DNA from: Tachypleus tridentatus
Taxonomy: Eukaryota > Arthropoda > Merostomata > Xiphosura > Limulidae
Direction of reading: 5' to 3'
Assembly (NCBI RefSeq): GCF_004210375.1
Contig: NC_134837.1
Coordinates: forward strand, 15,011,798-15,075,797
DNA: 64,000 bases
In this document: piece after piece, positions 39,501 to 47,063 of the stretch
Layout of the letters: the number at the start of each line of letters is the position of its first letter
How positions within the stretch are numbered: the first letter of the stretch is position 1
The notes under the pieces: generated by a model
Databases searched by the model: none
What the model saw: the letters and a program-made list of their open reading frames with translations, nothing else
What the model was told of the DNA's origin: nothing
Program-made: the position numbers and the translations under genes

Positions 39501-40977
39501 ATATTAAATACAATGTTTGAACTTAACATACTTACTTATTAAACCTTTTCACAATGTGATTGGTATAAAATATGTTCCTATACAATTGCACACATCAAGT
39601 ATTTATACTAAGCCTTCAATGCTGTATGTGTTTGCGAAATTCCTGAGTCTGTTTCATTACTTATCAAAGTGAAAAGTGATTTTCATGTTACAATTAAAAA
39701 TTAATCTTTGTCTCAACAATTATTACTGTAGTCACTTAAACCTGCTAAATTAATTTCAAACATTTGTTTTCAGTAAAACTTTATATTCAGTCTGCTATTT
39801 TTCTTCACCCTAACTATATGGGATATGTCAATATGTACGTATTTTTATTACTATTTGCATAACAAAAATTGATTATTAGTTTTAAACATTCACTTTTAAA
39901 TTAAGAAATTGAATAACGTACAACACTAAAATTTTAATTATAATCTGCAGTTTGACACCAAAGTATTCATAAAATAGTTGTTCAATAACGTTACGAACAC
40001 AAGTCATCACACAGAGTGGCATGACCTTTGACTCATGACATGTGGCAAAACGGTTAAAGTAACAGAGATTTTGTATTCACAATGATCTCATAACTGACAG
40101 ATAAGTACCTGCTGTAACATGAAACTGTTTGACATCCCATCAGTCTAAGTGACAAATTATCAAATAAGGACCATAAAGTTCATTATATGGCTTCTTTTTT
40201 AAATTAAATGATCAATGGATTTTGACAATAAGAATGAGGCCTTTATCTCTGTATAACTACTTGTTTCAGTATTTTAAGTTTTTTCTGGATGTTATTGTTT
40301 TCATTTTTAATATCATCCAGCCATGGAAGACAACATTGCATTCAAATAAAAATAAGTTATGTAAATCTTATATATTTTCAACGTAGTATTAATTTCCCAT
40401 AAAAAAAGTTGGTGGTCACACGTTTTTTTTTCACTACGTATACAGGTTAGTACTAGACTGAACAGACATATACTTTTTTAAAAAACAATTGCATATTGGT
40501 TTCAAACGCTATTTGGCATTTAACACACCAATCTGGTGTTCCTACATACAGAAAAATAATAAATACATTTTTTCTCCAGTGTTCACTACTACCCATCTTA
40601 CAAGCTACACTACAATACTGAATTTCAAATTAAGTTTCTAACAAAATTACTTAATTAGTGAAAAGTTCTAACTCCTAAAGCAATTAAAATTTAAATAATT
40701 TTGCTGAGGTGTTTGAATCATGTAATTTAATAAAGAAACACGATAGTAATAAAATACGAACTAAAACAACATTTTGATTTTCTAATTCAAATAAACAGTT
40801 TTAGTATTTTATCCTCTTTAATGTTGCAGTTACTGAGTTAGGCCTATTGTCATTGTCTACTCTTGGAGTTTCGTTAAAAAATGTCAGAACAGGAATTACT
40901 ATCATGGAAAACGTTTACCTATTTTCTCGTTTCATTTCTAAACTTGATGACCCATTAACATCTTGATCTTGATCCAT
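3529..40977 (-). CDS. HNRNPM: hnRNP M / MYEF2-like RNA-binding protein, 14 coding exons (complete CDS with introns)
   Basis: Joining 14 exons gives 1611 nt, 536 residues plus TGA, with no frame break. Residues 1-56 are hydrophilic with RSRSRS and RGG-type stretches. RRM1 is about 57-131 (RNP2 VYVANI 58-63, RNP1 KFRGCGVV 95-102). RRM2 is about 194-267 (RNP2 KVFVAN, RNP1 SKGHGTVTF 232-240). Residues about 270-465 are rich in Gly, Met, Ala and Asn. RRM3 is about 469-536 (RNP2 VMVENL, RNP1-like GRGSGLIRF 500-508), and the protein ends VRLY. This RRM-RRM-linker-RRM order, with the last RRM at the C-terminus, is that of hnRNP M, a nuclear pre-mRNA-binding splicing regulator; in flies rumpelstiltskin binds localized mRNAs. 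It is shorter than human hnRNP M (about 730 aa) because the Met/Gly linker is short and lacks the ERMG-type repeats. The start is the first ATG of exon 1, followed by MDQDQDVNGSSS. Family assignment is confident; paralogue and isoforms cannot be judged. Confidence 0.93.
4358..4833 (-). pseudogene. LINE ORF2 AP-endonuclease domain remnant
   Basis: It begins MPTLIQWNC followed by a stop, then GLRSNLDDIKTLIASYHP and LSLQETFLKP (the catalytic QET motif). A longer frame holds GVALLVDQHVP, IAIRVSLGHKLIVCSLYLSP and LNGRHPFWGS, the DFNGRHPLWGS motif of APE-type LINE endonucleases with one change. The domain is cut short after HPFWGSAV. Confidence 0.75.
5040..5925 (-). pseudogene. LINE ORF1 (gag-like) remnant
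   Basis: It opens MSPFFIQKRPEGLAGFPKSV and continues KKLRSGDILVETS, GDVPIEVTPHATLNSSRGV and SAVRRITTHKDGVTLPT. This is the typical ORF1 of RNase H-bearing I/Nimb-clade LINEs in arthropods. After a frameshift near 5565 a Cys-rich zinc-knuckle part (CDGKDHDAYECETDPHCVNC) and the tail KLLSATSSQTYAAAL can be read. It would bind RNA in an active element. It is decayed here. Confidence 0.75.
6690..6773 (-). CDS. HNRNPM: hnRNP M-like exon 13: RRM3 core
   Basis: 84 nt, acceptor TCTGCCTAG. It encodes DVRFAEMKGRGSGLIRFKAE and RVAQRAV plus one base. The donor GTATCCTTT is U12-type, as at exon 6, and the intron falls at the equivalent position of the RRM fold. Confidence 0.92.
7287..7338 (-). CDS. HNRNPM: hnRNP M-like exon 12: RRM3 first helix
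   Basis: 52 nt, acceptor TTAATGATAG, donor GTGAGT. It encodes LPASYTWQALRDRFRDVG (last codon split), aligning with LPFDFTWKMLKDKFNECG of human hnRNP M RRM3. Confidence 0.92.
7997..8418 (-). CDS. HNRNPM: hnRNP M-like exon 11: Met/Gly/Ala/Asn-rich domain
   Basis: 422 nt, the largest exon (residues about 333-473). The acceptor is CTCATTGCAG and the donor GTGAGT. It encodes a low-complexity region built from NMGNMGNMMANN, GMGAGTALGLGAG and similar motifs. It ends with NRLSFNQSTQSSDTVMVEN, which starts RRM3. It is the counterpart of the long Met/Gly repeat domain of vertebrate hnRNP M, in a shorter form without the regular ERMG repeat. Confidence 0.92.
9936..10855 (+). repeat. interspersed repeat family R1 (copy a)
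   Basis: It begins CACCCTTTCACAACAGGTTC and is homologous over roughly 900 bp to 17776-18590, with shared blocks such as TTTGCACTATAACTTTTGAT. It is cut on the right by LINE copy 2. No coding capacity is seen. Confidence 0.6.
10345..10450 (+). repeat. Penelope-type terminal fragment (family 2)
   Basis: A short copy of the same terminus as at 14120-14230: AACCTGAAGATGACCTAAGG, then AATAAAAGTTTTAATACCC and TTTATTTCAAGCAAG. It is embedded in R1 copy a. Confidence 0.45.
10858..13940 (-). mobile_element. I/Nimb-like LINE copy 2, 5'-truncated (linker, RT, RNase H, 3' UTR)
   Basis: In intron 10, in the gene's sense direction. Readable parts: the endonuclease-RT linker (13940-13690, NPACHIAWNAQKWTWDTF), the RT palm (13331-13032, GVPQGCVLSVTLFSTKINA and YVDDF), RNase H (12108 to about 11500, ending in QFFWMPGHVGIIGNRLTDTA), KNGKEEVVITILRIGH, and a 3' UTR ending in the GTGC/ACCAAC-type tail shared with copy 3. 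Many stops and shifts show it is dead. Confidence 0.8.
13935..14250 (+). mobile_element. Penelope-type element tail fragment (family 2)
   Basis: It contains GTATAAAGGTGTTCCTTTAT, similar to the sequence after the GIY-YIG frame in the Penelope-like copies at 48 and 56 kb. It then has AACCTGAAGAG..AAGGTTGAAATGTT, a decayed form of the terminal hammerhead-like core. It abuts LINE copy 2. Confidence 0.5.
15998..16084 (-). CDS. HNRNPM: hnRNP M-like exon 10: linker
   Basis: 87 nt, acceptor TTTTTTGCAG, donor GTAAGT. It encodes SFNVANLGATSAAVSGGSS and AIGMGGASS. As with exon 9, the length is a multiple of three and both edges are phase 1, so it could be skipped without a frameshift. Confidence 0.86.
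17091..17150 (-). CDS. HNRNPM: hnRNP M-like exon 9: glycine-rich linker
   Basis: 60 nt, acceptor TTTATTTCAG, donor GTAAGT. It encodes GLQSVGKGLGAGGQPLNLN, resembling the GGIGMGLGPGGQPI stretch in vertebrate hnRNP M. Skipping it would keep the frame (60 nt, phase 1 at both ends), so it could be an alternative exon. Confidence 0.87.
17776..19290 (+). repeat. interspersed repeat family R1 (copy b, longest readable plus-strand copy)
   Basis: About 1.5 kb, filling most of intron 8. Left end ACCCTTCCACAATGGGC, right end GTAGCCAAAAGGGTTAA, so the termini are imperfect inverted repeats. No transposase is visible, which suggests a non-autonomous DNA element. Confidence 0.55.
19451..19499 (-). CDS. 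HNRNPM: hnRNP M-like exon 8: post-RRM2 linker
   Basis: 49 nt, acceptor ATGTTTCAG, donor GTAAGT. It encodes DKFKSDESDGLPAKLP, in the position of the acidic DERALPKGD linker of vertebrate hnRNP M. It leaves one base of the next codon. Confidence 0.88.
19670..19719 (-). CDS. HNRNPM: hnRNP M-like exon 7: end of RRM2
   Basis: 50 nt, acceptor GTTTACAG, donor GTAAGT. It encodes SMFNGQKLFARTMSVRM, the second helix and last strand of RRM2, parallel to human ISMFNGQLLFDRPMHVKM. It ends at a codon boundary. Confidence 0.92.
19720..20062 (-). other. HNRNPM: U12-type (minor spliceosome) intron in RRM2
   Basis: This 343-bp intron starts GTATCCTTTG, matching the U12 donor consensus RTATCCTTT. Near its end lies CTCTTGAC, one mismatch from the branch consensus TCCTTRAC, with the branch A (19732) 13 nt before exon 7. 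It ends AG. It interrupts the codon after QAI in phase 1. Confidence 0.85.
20063..20216 (-). CDS. HNRNPM: hnRNP M-like exon 6: RRM2 core
   Basis: 154 nt. The acceptor is GTTGTAG. It encodes LDYKVDSKKLEEVFKLSGK through RNP1 SKGHGTVTF and ends in VEAVQAI plus one base. The donor is GTATCCTTT, the U12-type consensus, rather than the U2-type GTRAGT used at the neighbouring exons. Confidence 0.92.
20392..20727. repeat. perfect tandem triplication, 112-bp unit
   Basis: Three consecutive copies start at 20392, 20504 and 20616. I see no difference between them. The unit begins CATTTTAACCCTACTG and ends AGTTTTGATAAA. It is the terminal segment of R1 copy d. Confidence 0.95.
20392..22060 (-). repeat. 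interspersed repeat family R1 (copy d)
   Basis: The reverse-oriented copy in intron 5. It starts TTTTAACCCTACTGTTACAT, matching the reversed right end of copy b, and near 21890 it contains GGTTTTAGAGATTACATAAA, matching the reversed left part of copy a. Its terminal 112 bp is triplicated. Confidence 0.5.
22261..22464 (-). CDS. HNRNPM: hnRNP M-like exon 5: inter-RRM linker and start of RRM2
   Basis: 204 nt (68 codons, phase 0 at both ends), acceptor TTTGTTAG, donor GTAAGT. It starts DFEVERDKHGRPITRTSRER and continues through a Gly/Ser/Asn-rich linker and a helix-like SPQFLESLGIQGPL. It ends with RNP2 of RRM2, CKVFVAN. Confidence 0.92.
24131..24224 (-). CDS. HNRNPM: hnRNP M-like exon 4: end of RRM1
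   Basis: 94 nt with acceptor TAATATAG and donor GTGAAG. It encodes VVEMKDNASVQKAIDTLHKY and then EYRGRTLVVKE, the second helix and last strand of RRM1. The exon ends at a codon boundary. The position that carries a minor-class intron in RRM2 and RRM3 (after KAI) is uninterrupted here. Confidence 0.92.
26477..27960 (-). mobile_element. I/Nimb-like LINE copy 3, 5'-truncated (RNase H and 3' UTR)
   Basis: In intron 3, sense to the gene. The RNase H segment reads QFFWMPGHVGIIGNRLTDTA, then AKAVCSG, NRKEEVVLTILRIGH, and a Cys/His tail (MCCLCETQVTISHILLSCYC). About 550 bp of 3' UTR follows, in which a block of about 180 bp occurs twice in tandem (about 26700-26840 and 26875-27010). It begins within RNase H, so it was 5'-truncated on insertion or later. 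Confidence 0.8.
30290..33025 (-). repeat. interspersed repeat family R1 (copy e, diverged)
   Basis: In intron 3. It shares the blocks at 30580-30710 with 20905-21010 and 8920-9050, and its right part (32690-33020) matches the reversed start of copies a and b. It ends TGGAAAAAGTTAA. The limits are approximate and other insertions may lie inside. Confidence 0.4.
33480..33540 (-). CDS. HNRNPM: hnRNP M-like exon 3: RRM1 middle
   Basis: 61 nt with acceptor TTTCTTTCAG and donor GTAAGT. It encodes VGEVNYVELFQDESGKFRGCG, covering beta-2 and most of the RNP1 motif. It closely matches the hnRNP M RRM1 core. Confidence 0.93.
35244..35422 (-). CDS. HNRNPM: hnRNP M-like exon 2: RS/RGG region and start of RRM1
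   Basis: The acceptor is TATTTAG and the donor GTAAAG. It encodes RSRSRSPVEQKERG, an RGG/RYDNRSSRG tract, then the RRM1 beta-1 strand HRVYVANIPYESKW and the first helix through FRKE. The 179 nt leave one base for the codon completed by exon 3. Confidence 0.93.
35876..35970. repeat. tandem duplication, 48-bp unit
   Basis: Two adjacent units containing CAGTTGGTCTACTCTATAAT, starting at 35881 and 35929. They differ by one base (AATAAATTAGG against AATAAGTTAGG). The duplication lies in intron 1. Confidence 0.9.
36758..36968 (-). repeat. tRNA-headed SINE, head missing
   Basis: Body and tail of the window's main SINE: CAACTCTTGGGCTACTTTTT, CATTATAATACCCCCACAAC. It lacks the tRNA-like part. In intron 1. 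Confidence 0.75.
37341..37596 (-). repeat. tRNA-headed SINE, diverged full-length copy
   Basis: It spans from the tail (AAAGCTACACAAAGG) to the tRNA-like head (GGATTCAAATCC B box, then TTGCAAGTCAAATACTCTAA). It lies in intron 1, antisense to the SINE's own transcription on the plus strand. Confidence 0.75.
39536..40056 (+). repeat. interspersed repeat family R1 (copy c, internally deleted)
   Basis: It has the same two ends as copy b (TTAAACCTTTTCACAATG at left, GGCAAAACGGTTAAAG at right) in only about 520 bp, so the middle is deleted. TTAA abuts both ends. It lies in intron 1. Confidence 0.55.
40919..40977 (-). CDS. HNRNPM: hnRNP M-like exon 1 (coding part)
   Basis: This exon encodes the N-terminus MDQDQDVNGSSSLEMKREN and two bases of the next Arg codon. 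The donor is GTAAACG, directly after AATAG. The 59 coding nt join exon 2 in frame. A 5' UTR must lie at higher coordinates, but its start cannot be fixed from sequence alone. Confidence 0.85.
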
Positions 40978-41150
40978 TGTTGATGGTTTTTAGTTAACAA
41001 ATAATCTAATATTCAATACAAAAGCAGGTAACTAAACTTTCGTAGTCCACAATTAAATTCTACAACCGCCACAAAAAAGACAAGAAAAACGGGGTTCACA
41101 ATAGCAAGTCCAGAGAATAATCTACTACAGCTCCCTCTCTCAGATTTTAA
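40978..41150 (-). promoter_or_regulatory. likely 5' UTR / promoter region of the hnRNP M-like gene
   Basis: This is the sequence directly before the start codon. It has no clear TATA box and no upstream ATG-rich stretch, and it includes a CT-rich patch (CTCCCTCTCTCAG on the plus strand, about 41132). The placement rests only on position. Confidence 0.3.
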
Positions 41151-41667
41151 AGGTTGAAGAAAATTTATCGATTTATCAAAATTGCAAAATTACGACAAAA
41201 TTAGTAATATTTCATGAAAAATTTTCCAAAACGTGATTCATAATATGAATTGTTTGAAAAGCACCAAATATTTTAGAGAGTTTGTTTTATACCATTTCAG
41301 TGAACTGAAATTCATTCAACTATAAATTGTGTTTCAATTACAATATCTACTATACTGATATATACGAAATAGCAGAACAAACCCATTGTTGACCAATGAA
41401 AGATTCAGTTAGAGAGCCGAAAGTTTTCAAACAAAAGTGTTTTAACGTAAAGAAAGGTCCGTATATAATTCTACATATTAATTGACGTACGTTATAAGTT
41501 TTAAACAACTGAATAAACATATTCAGTACCACCATTTAATTCATTTGAAAGAAATAACTGTTTGAGAGAAATATACTTTTTGTTTGTTTTGAATTTTGCG
41601 CTCATACATTGTGAGATGAGCGTCCCAATCACCAGCCCATGCTAGACACTCCGTAATCAGAGTAAAA

Positions 41668-41944
41668 AATTGTTTGTTTATTTTGAATTAAGCGCAAAGC
41701 TACTCGAGGGCTATCTGCACTAGCTGTTCCTAATTTAGCACTGTAAGACTAGAAGGAAGACAGCTAGTCATCACCACCCACCGTCAACTCTTGGGCTACT
41801 CTTTTATCAACGAATAGTAGGATTAACAGTCACATCATAACGTCCTGACAGCTGAAAAGGCGAGCAAGTTTGGTGTTCGGGAATTCGAATCTGCGACCCT
41901 CAGGTTCGGAGTCGAGTACCTTAACCACTCAGCCATGCCGGGCT
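41668..41944 (-). repeat. tRNA-headed SINE with target-site duplication
   Basis: A nearly complete copy just upstream of the hnRNP M-like gene. The tRNA-like head ends CCATGCCGGGC on the plus strand and the B box appears as GAATTCGAATC. It is flanked by GAGTAAAA at 41660-41667 and 41945-41952. Confidence 0.85.
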
Positions 41945-44602
41945 GAGTAAAAGAATTACGTCACTGGTAAAATTTGAACTATGGAAATGACTGATGTATA
42001 GTAAAAGGAACTACACTGATAAAGCATATTAGAAGAAGAAAAATGGGATAAGTCAAAAGGAAATAAATTAAATCTTAGAAGAATCCTTAAAAAATAAAAC
42101 AGTTTAATAAGAAGTCATGAGAAAAGCAATATGCATCGAATAGAAGAGAAAACTAATAGAATATATAAATGCATACAATACAGTTTTATTGAAAGAACAA
42201 AAGACTAAAGAAGTGGATAAGAAAAGCCCTAGCAAAGTTAATATATTGAGAGAAAACAATCTCTATGTGAATATATGTAGATGGGAAGCAGTTTTCACAT
42301 TAGTGCAAATTATAGAATCATCAGATGTGTTCGAGAAGTGGTTTGTGAAACAACAAACTTCCGTATTGAAGAAACTTTAGAGTTTCAGTAGTTTTGGATT
42401 TTCGCCCATATATTTTATTTCACCAGATTCTTTAACATAAAATGGAATAAAGAAAACTTAAGAAGAGTCCTTTGAATAAAATTTCGTAAACGACGTGCCT
42501 GGAAGTTGGCGTGGTTTAGATTTGATGAAGAGAACACGAAGAACTAAAACAGTTGTTTCGCTTTCAAACAAAGTAAACATTTATTCACAAACTAAAACTA
42601 AGTCACGAAAAATCTGTAATCTTATGTGACTTTGTTAAATAAAAATAGAGCTAAACAAATACAAGTACAAACAATACAAAGTTACTCAATACGAGATATA
42701 GTTTTTCCATTGCACTCAAGAAAGGTTGTTATATCGTGCGCCATAAGGTTTTATGTACATATTTTCCCTTGGTGGACTCAGCAGTTAGTCTTATGCGGCT
42801 GGCTTTGTTATAAGAAAACACACACACATACACATTTATACATACAAACATATATATATAGCCATTAATTAAACTAAATAAAATATCTTTTTTATTAGTT
42901 TCAGTATGACCGTCTTACGACATAAGTGTTAAAAAACACCTTTTTTTCCCTGGGCTTAATTATAACACAAACAAACAAAAATCATGGCAGGGATTTGGTT
43001 TAAGAAAGTGGGGCACTCCTAACAACCAGGGTGGTCGAGAACAAATGTTTCCCTTCTAACCCGCTCGAGAGATTATTAGAGTGACATGGCTGAAGTTTGG
43101 TGACTGAGATGACGGAGTGGAGGAACCTGTTGCCGGTGTGAGCTGCGAAAGAGACCGGAGAAGGAGCGGAATCGGAAGAGACCAAGGCTGCGGTTAAGTA
43201 GAGAGTTCTTGGATTGATATTCAACAAAGAGTTCGGTTGACTGAAAGGAGAAAGGTAGTTTAGATTTTTTCTTCCTTTCTTTTAACAGATAGAAACTGTA
43301 GTTATTGAGATGTGAATAAGTTAAGCAGCTGAGATCGTGGTTAGATGACGGACTCTCTTCAGTGGAGGCGGCGACCGAAATCCTATGCCTAAAATTTAGA
43401 TGTGAGGGGAACTGGAGTGCTCAGAGAAAACCCACTTTCATAGGACAGACACCGAATATTCCATCTATTTTGTGCTCCAGCTGAAAAAGAGAACATGATG
43501 TTTAATAACAATAAAAACAAGATAAGTTAGGCTCAGTTTTTGTTTGTGTTTAACATTTCTAGAAAGATATTGTAAGGAGAGATTTATTTAGTTGGAGCGC
43601 CAGTGATTGTGTGTAGTGAGGCAGTTGGTTTGTTTCTTATTTCTACTATCTTGTAGTATTTTAGTGTTAGCTCAATTAGTCTGTTTTTTATCGTGTGGAA
43701 ACTGTTGATATTGTGAATGTATCTTTCAGGAACGAAGTTAGGCAGCTTTAGGGCTAATCGCAGAACCTCGTTTTGTTAAGTTTGGAGCTTCTTGTAGTTA
43801 TGTTGTAGGTCATTTGGCATCCATACTCGAAGAGAGGACGAATGAAAGCTTTGTATATGTGCAGGGTAGCGGAAGGTGTACAGTGAGAGCGTTTGCCTGT
43901 TATTAATATAATGTAGTTAATGCGTTGGTTAATCAGAATGTGGATGTACGGAATGAGTTCATTTCAAGTTAATCTAGTGTCGAAAGTGATGCTCAAAAAT
44001 TTGATATTGTTGCTGACCATTATTTGTGAATTTGCAAGTTTAAGTTTAATTTTGTTGAATGATTCATTGTGTTTACGAAGGTTTCTGTGGAAAAAAATTG
44101 CTTGAGGTTTGGTTGGGTTAAGTAACACTCGTCATTTATTGCATCATGTCAAAATTGTGTCTAGTTAATTTTGTACGTGTGATGCGCTAAATAGAACTTC
44201 CATATCGTCGATGTAATGTGGAAAGTGATTTGGGGGGAAGGTACATCATTGATAAATAAAATATATAGAAAGGTGGAAAAGGACAGAGCCTTGAGACACT
44301 CCTGCTGTTATGTTAGATGATTCTGAGAGAGTTTTGTAGACTTTGATTTGTGCTGACTAACTGGATAGAAAGTTATATAGCCATCTGAAGCTAGATTAGT
44401 TTATATTTAATTGAGTTGTGCCATACACTGGCGGAAGTTTTTTGACATCAAAGAATACTTCAACAGTAGCTTGGTTGTTGTTAAAAGACTTGTAAGTTGA
44501 TTCTTTAAGTCGCATGAGCTGGCCAGTTATTTGTCTTGAGACGTTTTGGTATTCTGGAAGAAGATTATTTGATTCACGAAAGAGTAGAAGTCTGTTGTAG
44601 AT

Positions 44603-45915
44603 AAACGCTGGCCAAAATCTTAAGGCCAACGAACATAAAGAAAAAATATGCATTTTGCGTTGTTAGACTCAACCATTTATTTGAGTAGAGCTTCAAAAGT
44701 TGAAGATATGAAAAGGGGAAAATAAAAAAAAAAAAAACTTTTTTATCATTTAATAGGGAAAATGTGAACACTATGAAATTAGCCTAAATACAAGCTAGTC
44801 AAAAATTTAAGACCATACCAAAAAGAAGACCTAAACAGGGTAGAAAATGCCCAACAAGAGGTCTCAGTAGTGAGTTGTAAGGCCGTCATTGCGAATAACT
44901 TCAAACATTCGCTTTGGCATGGTCGATATGAGCGTTTGCAGAAGGCTGGCTGAAATGTTATTCCAAGTGCTGAAGATGGCTTCACGAAGATCATGCATTG
45001 TTTGGAATTCACGTCCATTTCTATAGATTTCCCTTGCCATCCACCCCCAAACATTTTCAATGGGGTACAGTTCGGACGAATACACTGGATGGTCCAAAAG
45101 AATCACGTTATTCGCCATGAAAAAGTCCTTTGTCCTGCGGGCATTATGGATTGCAGCGTGTCCTGCTGAAAGATCCAGTCATTTCCACACAAGGAGGGCT
45201 TTCAGTCAATAAGGATGCTCTCTCCAACATGCTAATGTAGTCAGATGCTGTTTGACGCCCCTGTATAACCTGAAGCTTCATTGTTTCATGGAAGGAGAAA
45301 GCACTCCAGATCATGATAGAACCTCTTCCACTGTGTCGTGTAGAAAATGTCTCCGGTGAGATATCCTTATCGTGCCAGTAACGTTGGAAGCCATCTGGAC
45401 CATCCAGGTTAATTTTTTTCTCATGAGAGAACAAAACCTTCGTTCACTTTTCTACGTTCCATGTTTGGTGCTTCTCAGGAAAGTTTAACCGAGCTGTTTC
45501 GTAGTGTGGAAGGAGGCGTGGCCTTTGAAGACGTTTACGGTTTTAAAATCTTTTTCTCGTAGATGTCGTCTTATTGTTCTTGAGCTGTATTCTGCATCCG
45601 TAAGGGCCTTAAACTGGTTCAACGATCGGCTGGTTTCTTGCCGGACAACCCGTCAAATCTTCCTGCTCAACGCCGGCGAAATTTTCTTGGGCCGACCACT
45701 TGAAGTTCTCGTTCCATATCCCTCGTTACTTATTTACCGATTAACACTTTGTTTCAGTATAGTCTTAAATATTTGACAGGGAAAATGCTGAAAAGTTTTT
45801 ATTTTTGTTTTCTTTTTCATCTTTCGAAACTCTACTCAAATGAGTGGTTGAGTCTAACAACGCAAAACACATATTTTTTCTTTATGCTTAATGACCTTAA
45901 GATTTTGGCCAGCAG
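44603..45915 (-). mobile_element. Tc1-like DNA transposon, decayed, inserted in the LINE RT
   Basis: About 90-bp inverted termini: CTGGCCAAAATCTTAAGG at left and its reverse CCTTAAGATTTTGGCCAG at right, each followed by AAAGAAAAAATATG and GTTGTTAGACTCAACC. The transposase is on the minus strand in broken frames: [30 protein letters not shown], then VYSSELYPIENVWGWMAREI. The family normally shows a catalytic D before KKINLD-like sequence; here it reads HEKK. Confidence 0.82.
44864..45434 (-). pseudogene. Tc1-like transposase remnant, C-terminal two thirds
   Basis: Two overlapping frames (45434-45144 and 45118-44864) together give the end of a Tc1-family DDE transposase. They include [50 protein letters not shown] (the terminal glutamate motif) and STMPKRMFEVIRNDG. 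A frameshift separates them, and the QDN-type second aspartate motif is lost at the junction. Confidence 0.8.
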
Positions 45916-46159
45916 TGCATGTTTTTTTTCCATTAGTTTACCCCCAACTTATCAAACGTATAGGGTAAAAGTTATCAGGTTTATAAATATTTGTTTTTTG
46001 AGTATAGGGGTGATAATAGTTTTCTTCCAGGTGTCTGAGTAATATCCGCTTTGTAGAGAAAAGTTTATAATGTTAGTGAAATGAGCGAGAGGAAGATATA
46101 AGTCGCATTTAAGGATAATATCTGTAATTCGATCATGACCGGGGGCGTAATTGTATTTT

Positions 46160-46275
46160 TTATGTTTATTTGTTTTCTTATAGCAAAGTCACATCAGGCT
46201 ACCTGCTGAGCCCACCGAGGGGAATCGAACCCTTGATTATAATATTGTAAATCCATAGACATATCACTGTACTAT
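46160..46275 (-). repeat. second tRNA-related SINE family fragment
   Basis: TTTTCTTATAGCAAAGTCAC, CCCACCGAGGGGAATCGAAC and CTGTACTATTGGGAGG on the plus strand. It closely matches 63125-63245. Confidence 0.6.
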
Positions 46276-46684
46276 TGGGAGGTAGAGAGGCGCACTTATC
46301 GAGGGCTTATAAAAGTGAAAATAAGGATTCTATGCCCGCGATGGACAGGAGCACATCGAGCCCATTTTCCAGCTTTCACCTCAACAACTAATAAACTGAA
46401 TTAATAAAAGATGGAAGAAAAGTAATAATGAAGATTTACCGAGTGATCACCTCGAATATCCGCACACAACGTTTATTCATATACTTTTGTATTTCACAAC
46501 CGAAGAGTTTTTAAAACGATGTTGTATCTGTTTTCATTGCTGAAGTTATAGTTACTTCACAATGCACTAAATGCGTTATACGTTCTAAAATTTATCGTTG
46601 GGCGATAGGGGCGGATCGTATTTCGTTAACCTTATCCCTCATTTGAATATATGTATCATGGTTTGAACAAATGATTCAATTGGT

Positions 46685-46767
46685 AAAGCCCCCCAGTGGT
46701 ACAGCGGTGAGTCTGTGGACTCACACCGCTAGAGAGCGCTAGTTTTGTGCTTAATTACAAACAGATG
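46685..46767 (+). repeat. second tRNA-related SINE family, truncated
   Basis: CCCCAGTGGTACAGCGGTGA head with A-box-like sequence, cut and joined to TTTTGTGCTTAATTACAAAC tail. Related pieces occur at 57060-57260, 59645-59775, 46160-46275 and 63125-63245. Confidence 0.6.
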
Positions 46768-46788
46768 GTAGTTTTTATTTAAGTGGGA

Positions 46789-47063
46789 GGCCTGGCATGG
46801 CCAAGCGCGTAAGGCGTGCGACTCGTAATCCGAGGGTCGCGGGTTCGCGCCCGCGTCGCGCTAAACATACTCGCCCTCCCAGCCGTGGGGGTGTATAATG
46901 TGACGGTCAATCCCACTATTTGTTGGTAAAAGAGTAGCCCAAGAGTTGGCGGTGGGTGGTGATGACTAGCTGCCTTCCCTCTAATCTTACACTGCTAAAT
47001 TAGGGACGGCTAGCACTGATAGCCCTCGAGTATCTTTGTGCGAAATTCCAAAACAAACAAAAG
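46789..47063 (+). repeat. tRNA-headed SINE, well-preserved copy with target-site duplication
   Basis: The head GGCCTGGCATGGCCAAGCGC has an A box, an anticodon-like loop reading CTCGTAA, and B box GGGTTCGCGCC. The body GAGTTGGCGGTGGGTGGTGA and tail CAAAACAAACAAAAG follow. TTAAGTGGG flanks both sides (46779-46787, 47064-47072). The anticodon position reads CGT (Thr-like), but this is a SINE, not a tRNA gene. Confidence 0.88.

Larger units (their letters stand above)
42960..46165 (-). mobile_element. Jockey/CR1-like LINE fragment, split by a Tc1-like insertion
   Basis: On the minus strand the RT starts at about 46160-45930 (APGHDRITDIIL, GYYSDTWKKTIITPILKK). It resumes at about 44600 after the insertion (NRLLLFRESNNLLPEYQNVS, ATVEVFFDVKK), then FLYILFINDVP, a HIDDM block in place of the YxDD motif, and KPQAIFFHRNLRKH. 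The 3' part extends to about 42960. Stops and shifts are frequent. The clade is inferred from the RT blocks only. Confidence 0.65.

Noticed and set aside
42189-42380. A 63-codon frame starting MKEQKTKEVDKKSPSKVNIL on the plus strand
   Set aside because: No family resemblance and no splice or neighbour support. The length is within chance expectation for AT-rich sequence.
43000-43227. A minus-strand frame with Pro/Ser-rich sequence (SSDSAPSPVSFAAHTGNRFL)
   Set aside because: It is downstream of the LINE RT on the same strand and is best explained as the 3' part of that element. No host-gene evidence.
46789-46862. tRNA-like sequence with A and B boxes and an anticodon-like CGT
   Set aside because: It is the head of a SINE: the body, A-rich tail and 9-bp target-site duplication follow, and the same unit recurs many times. 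The acceptor arm does not pair as in a functional tRNA.
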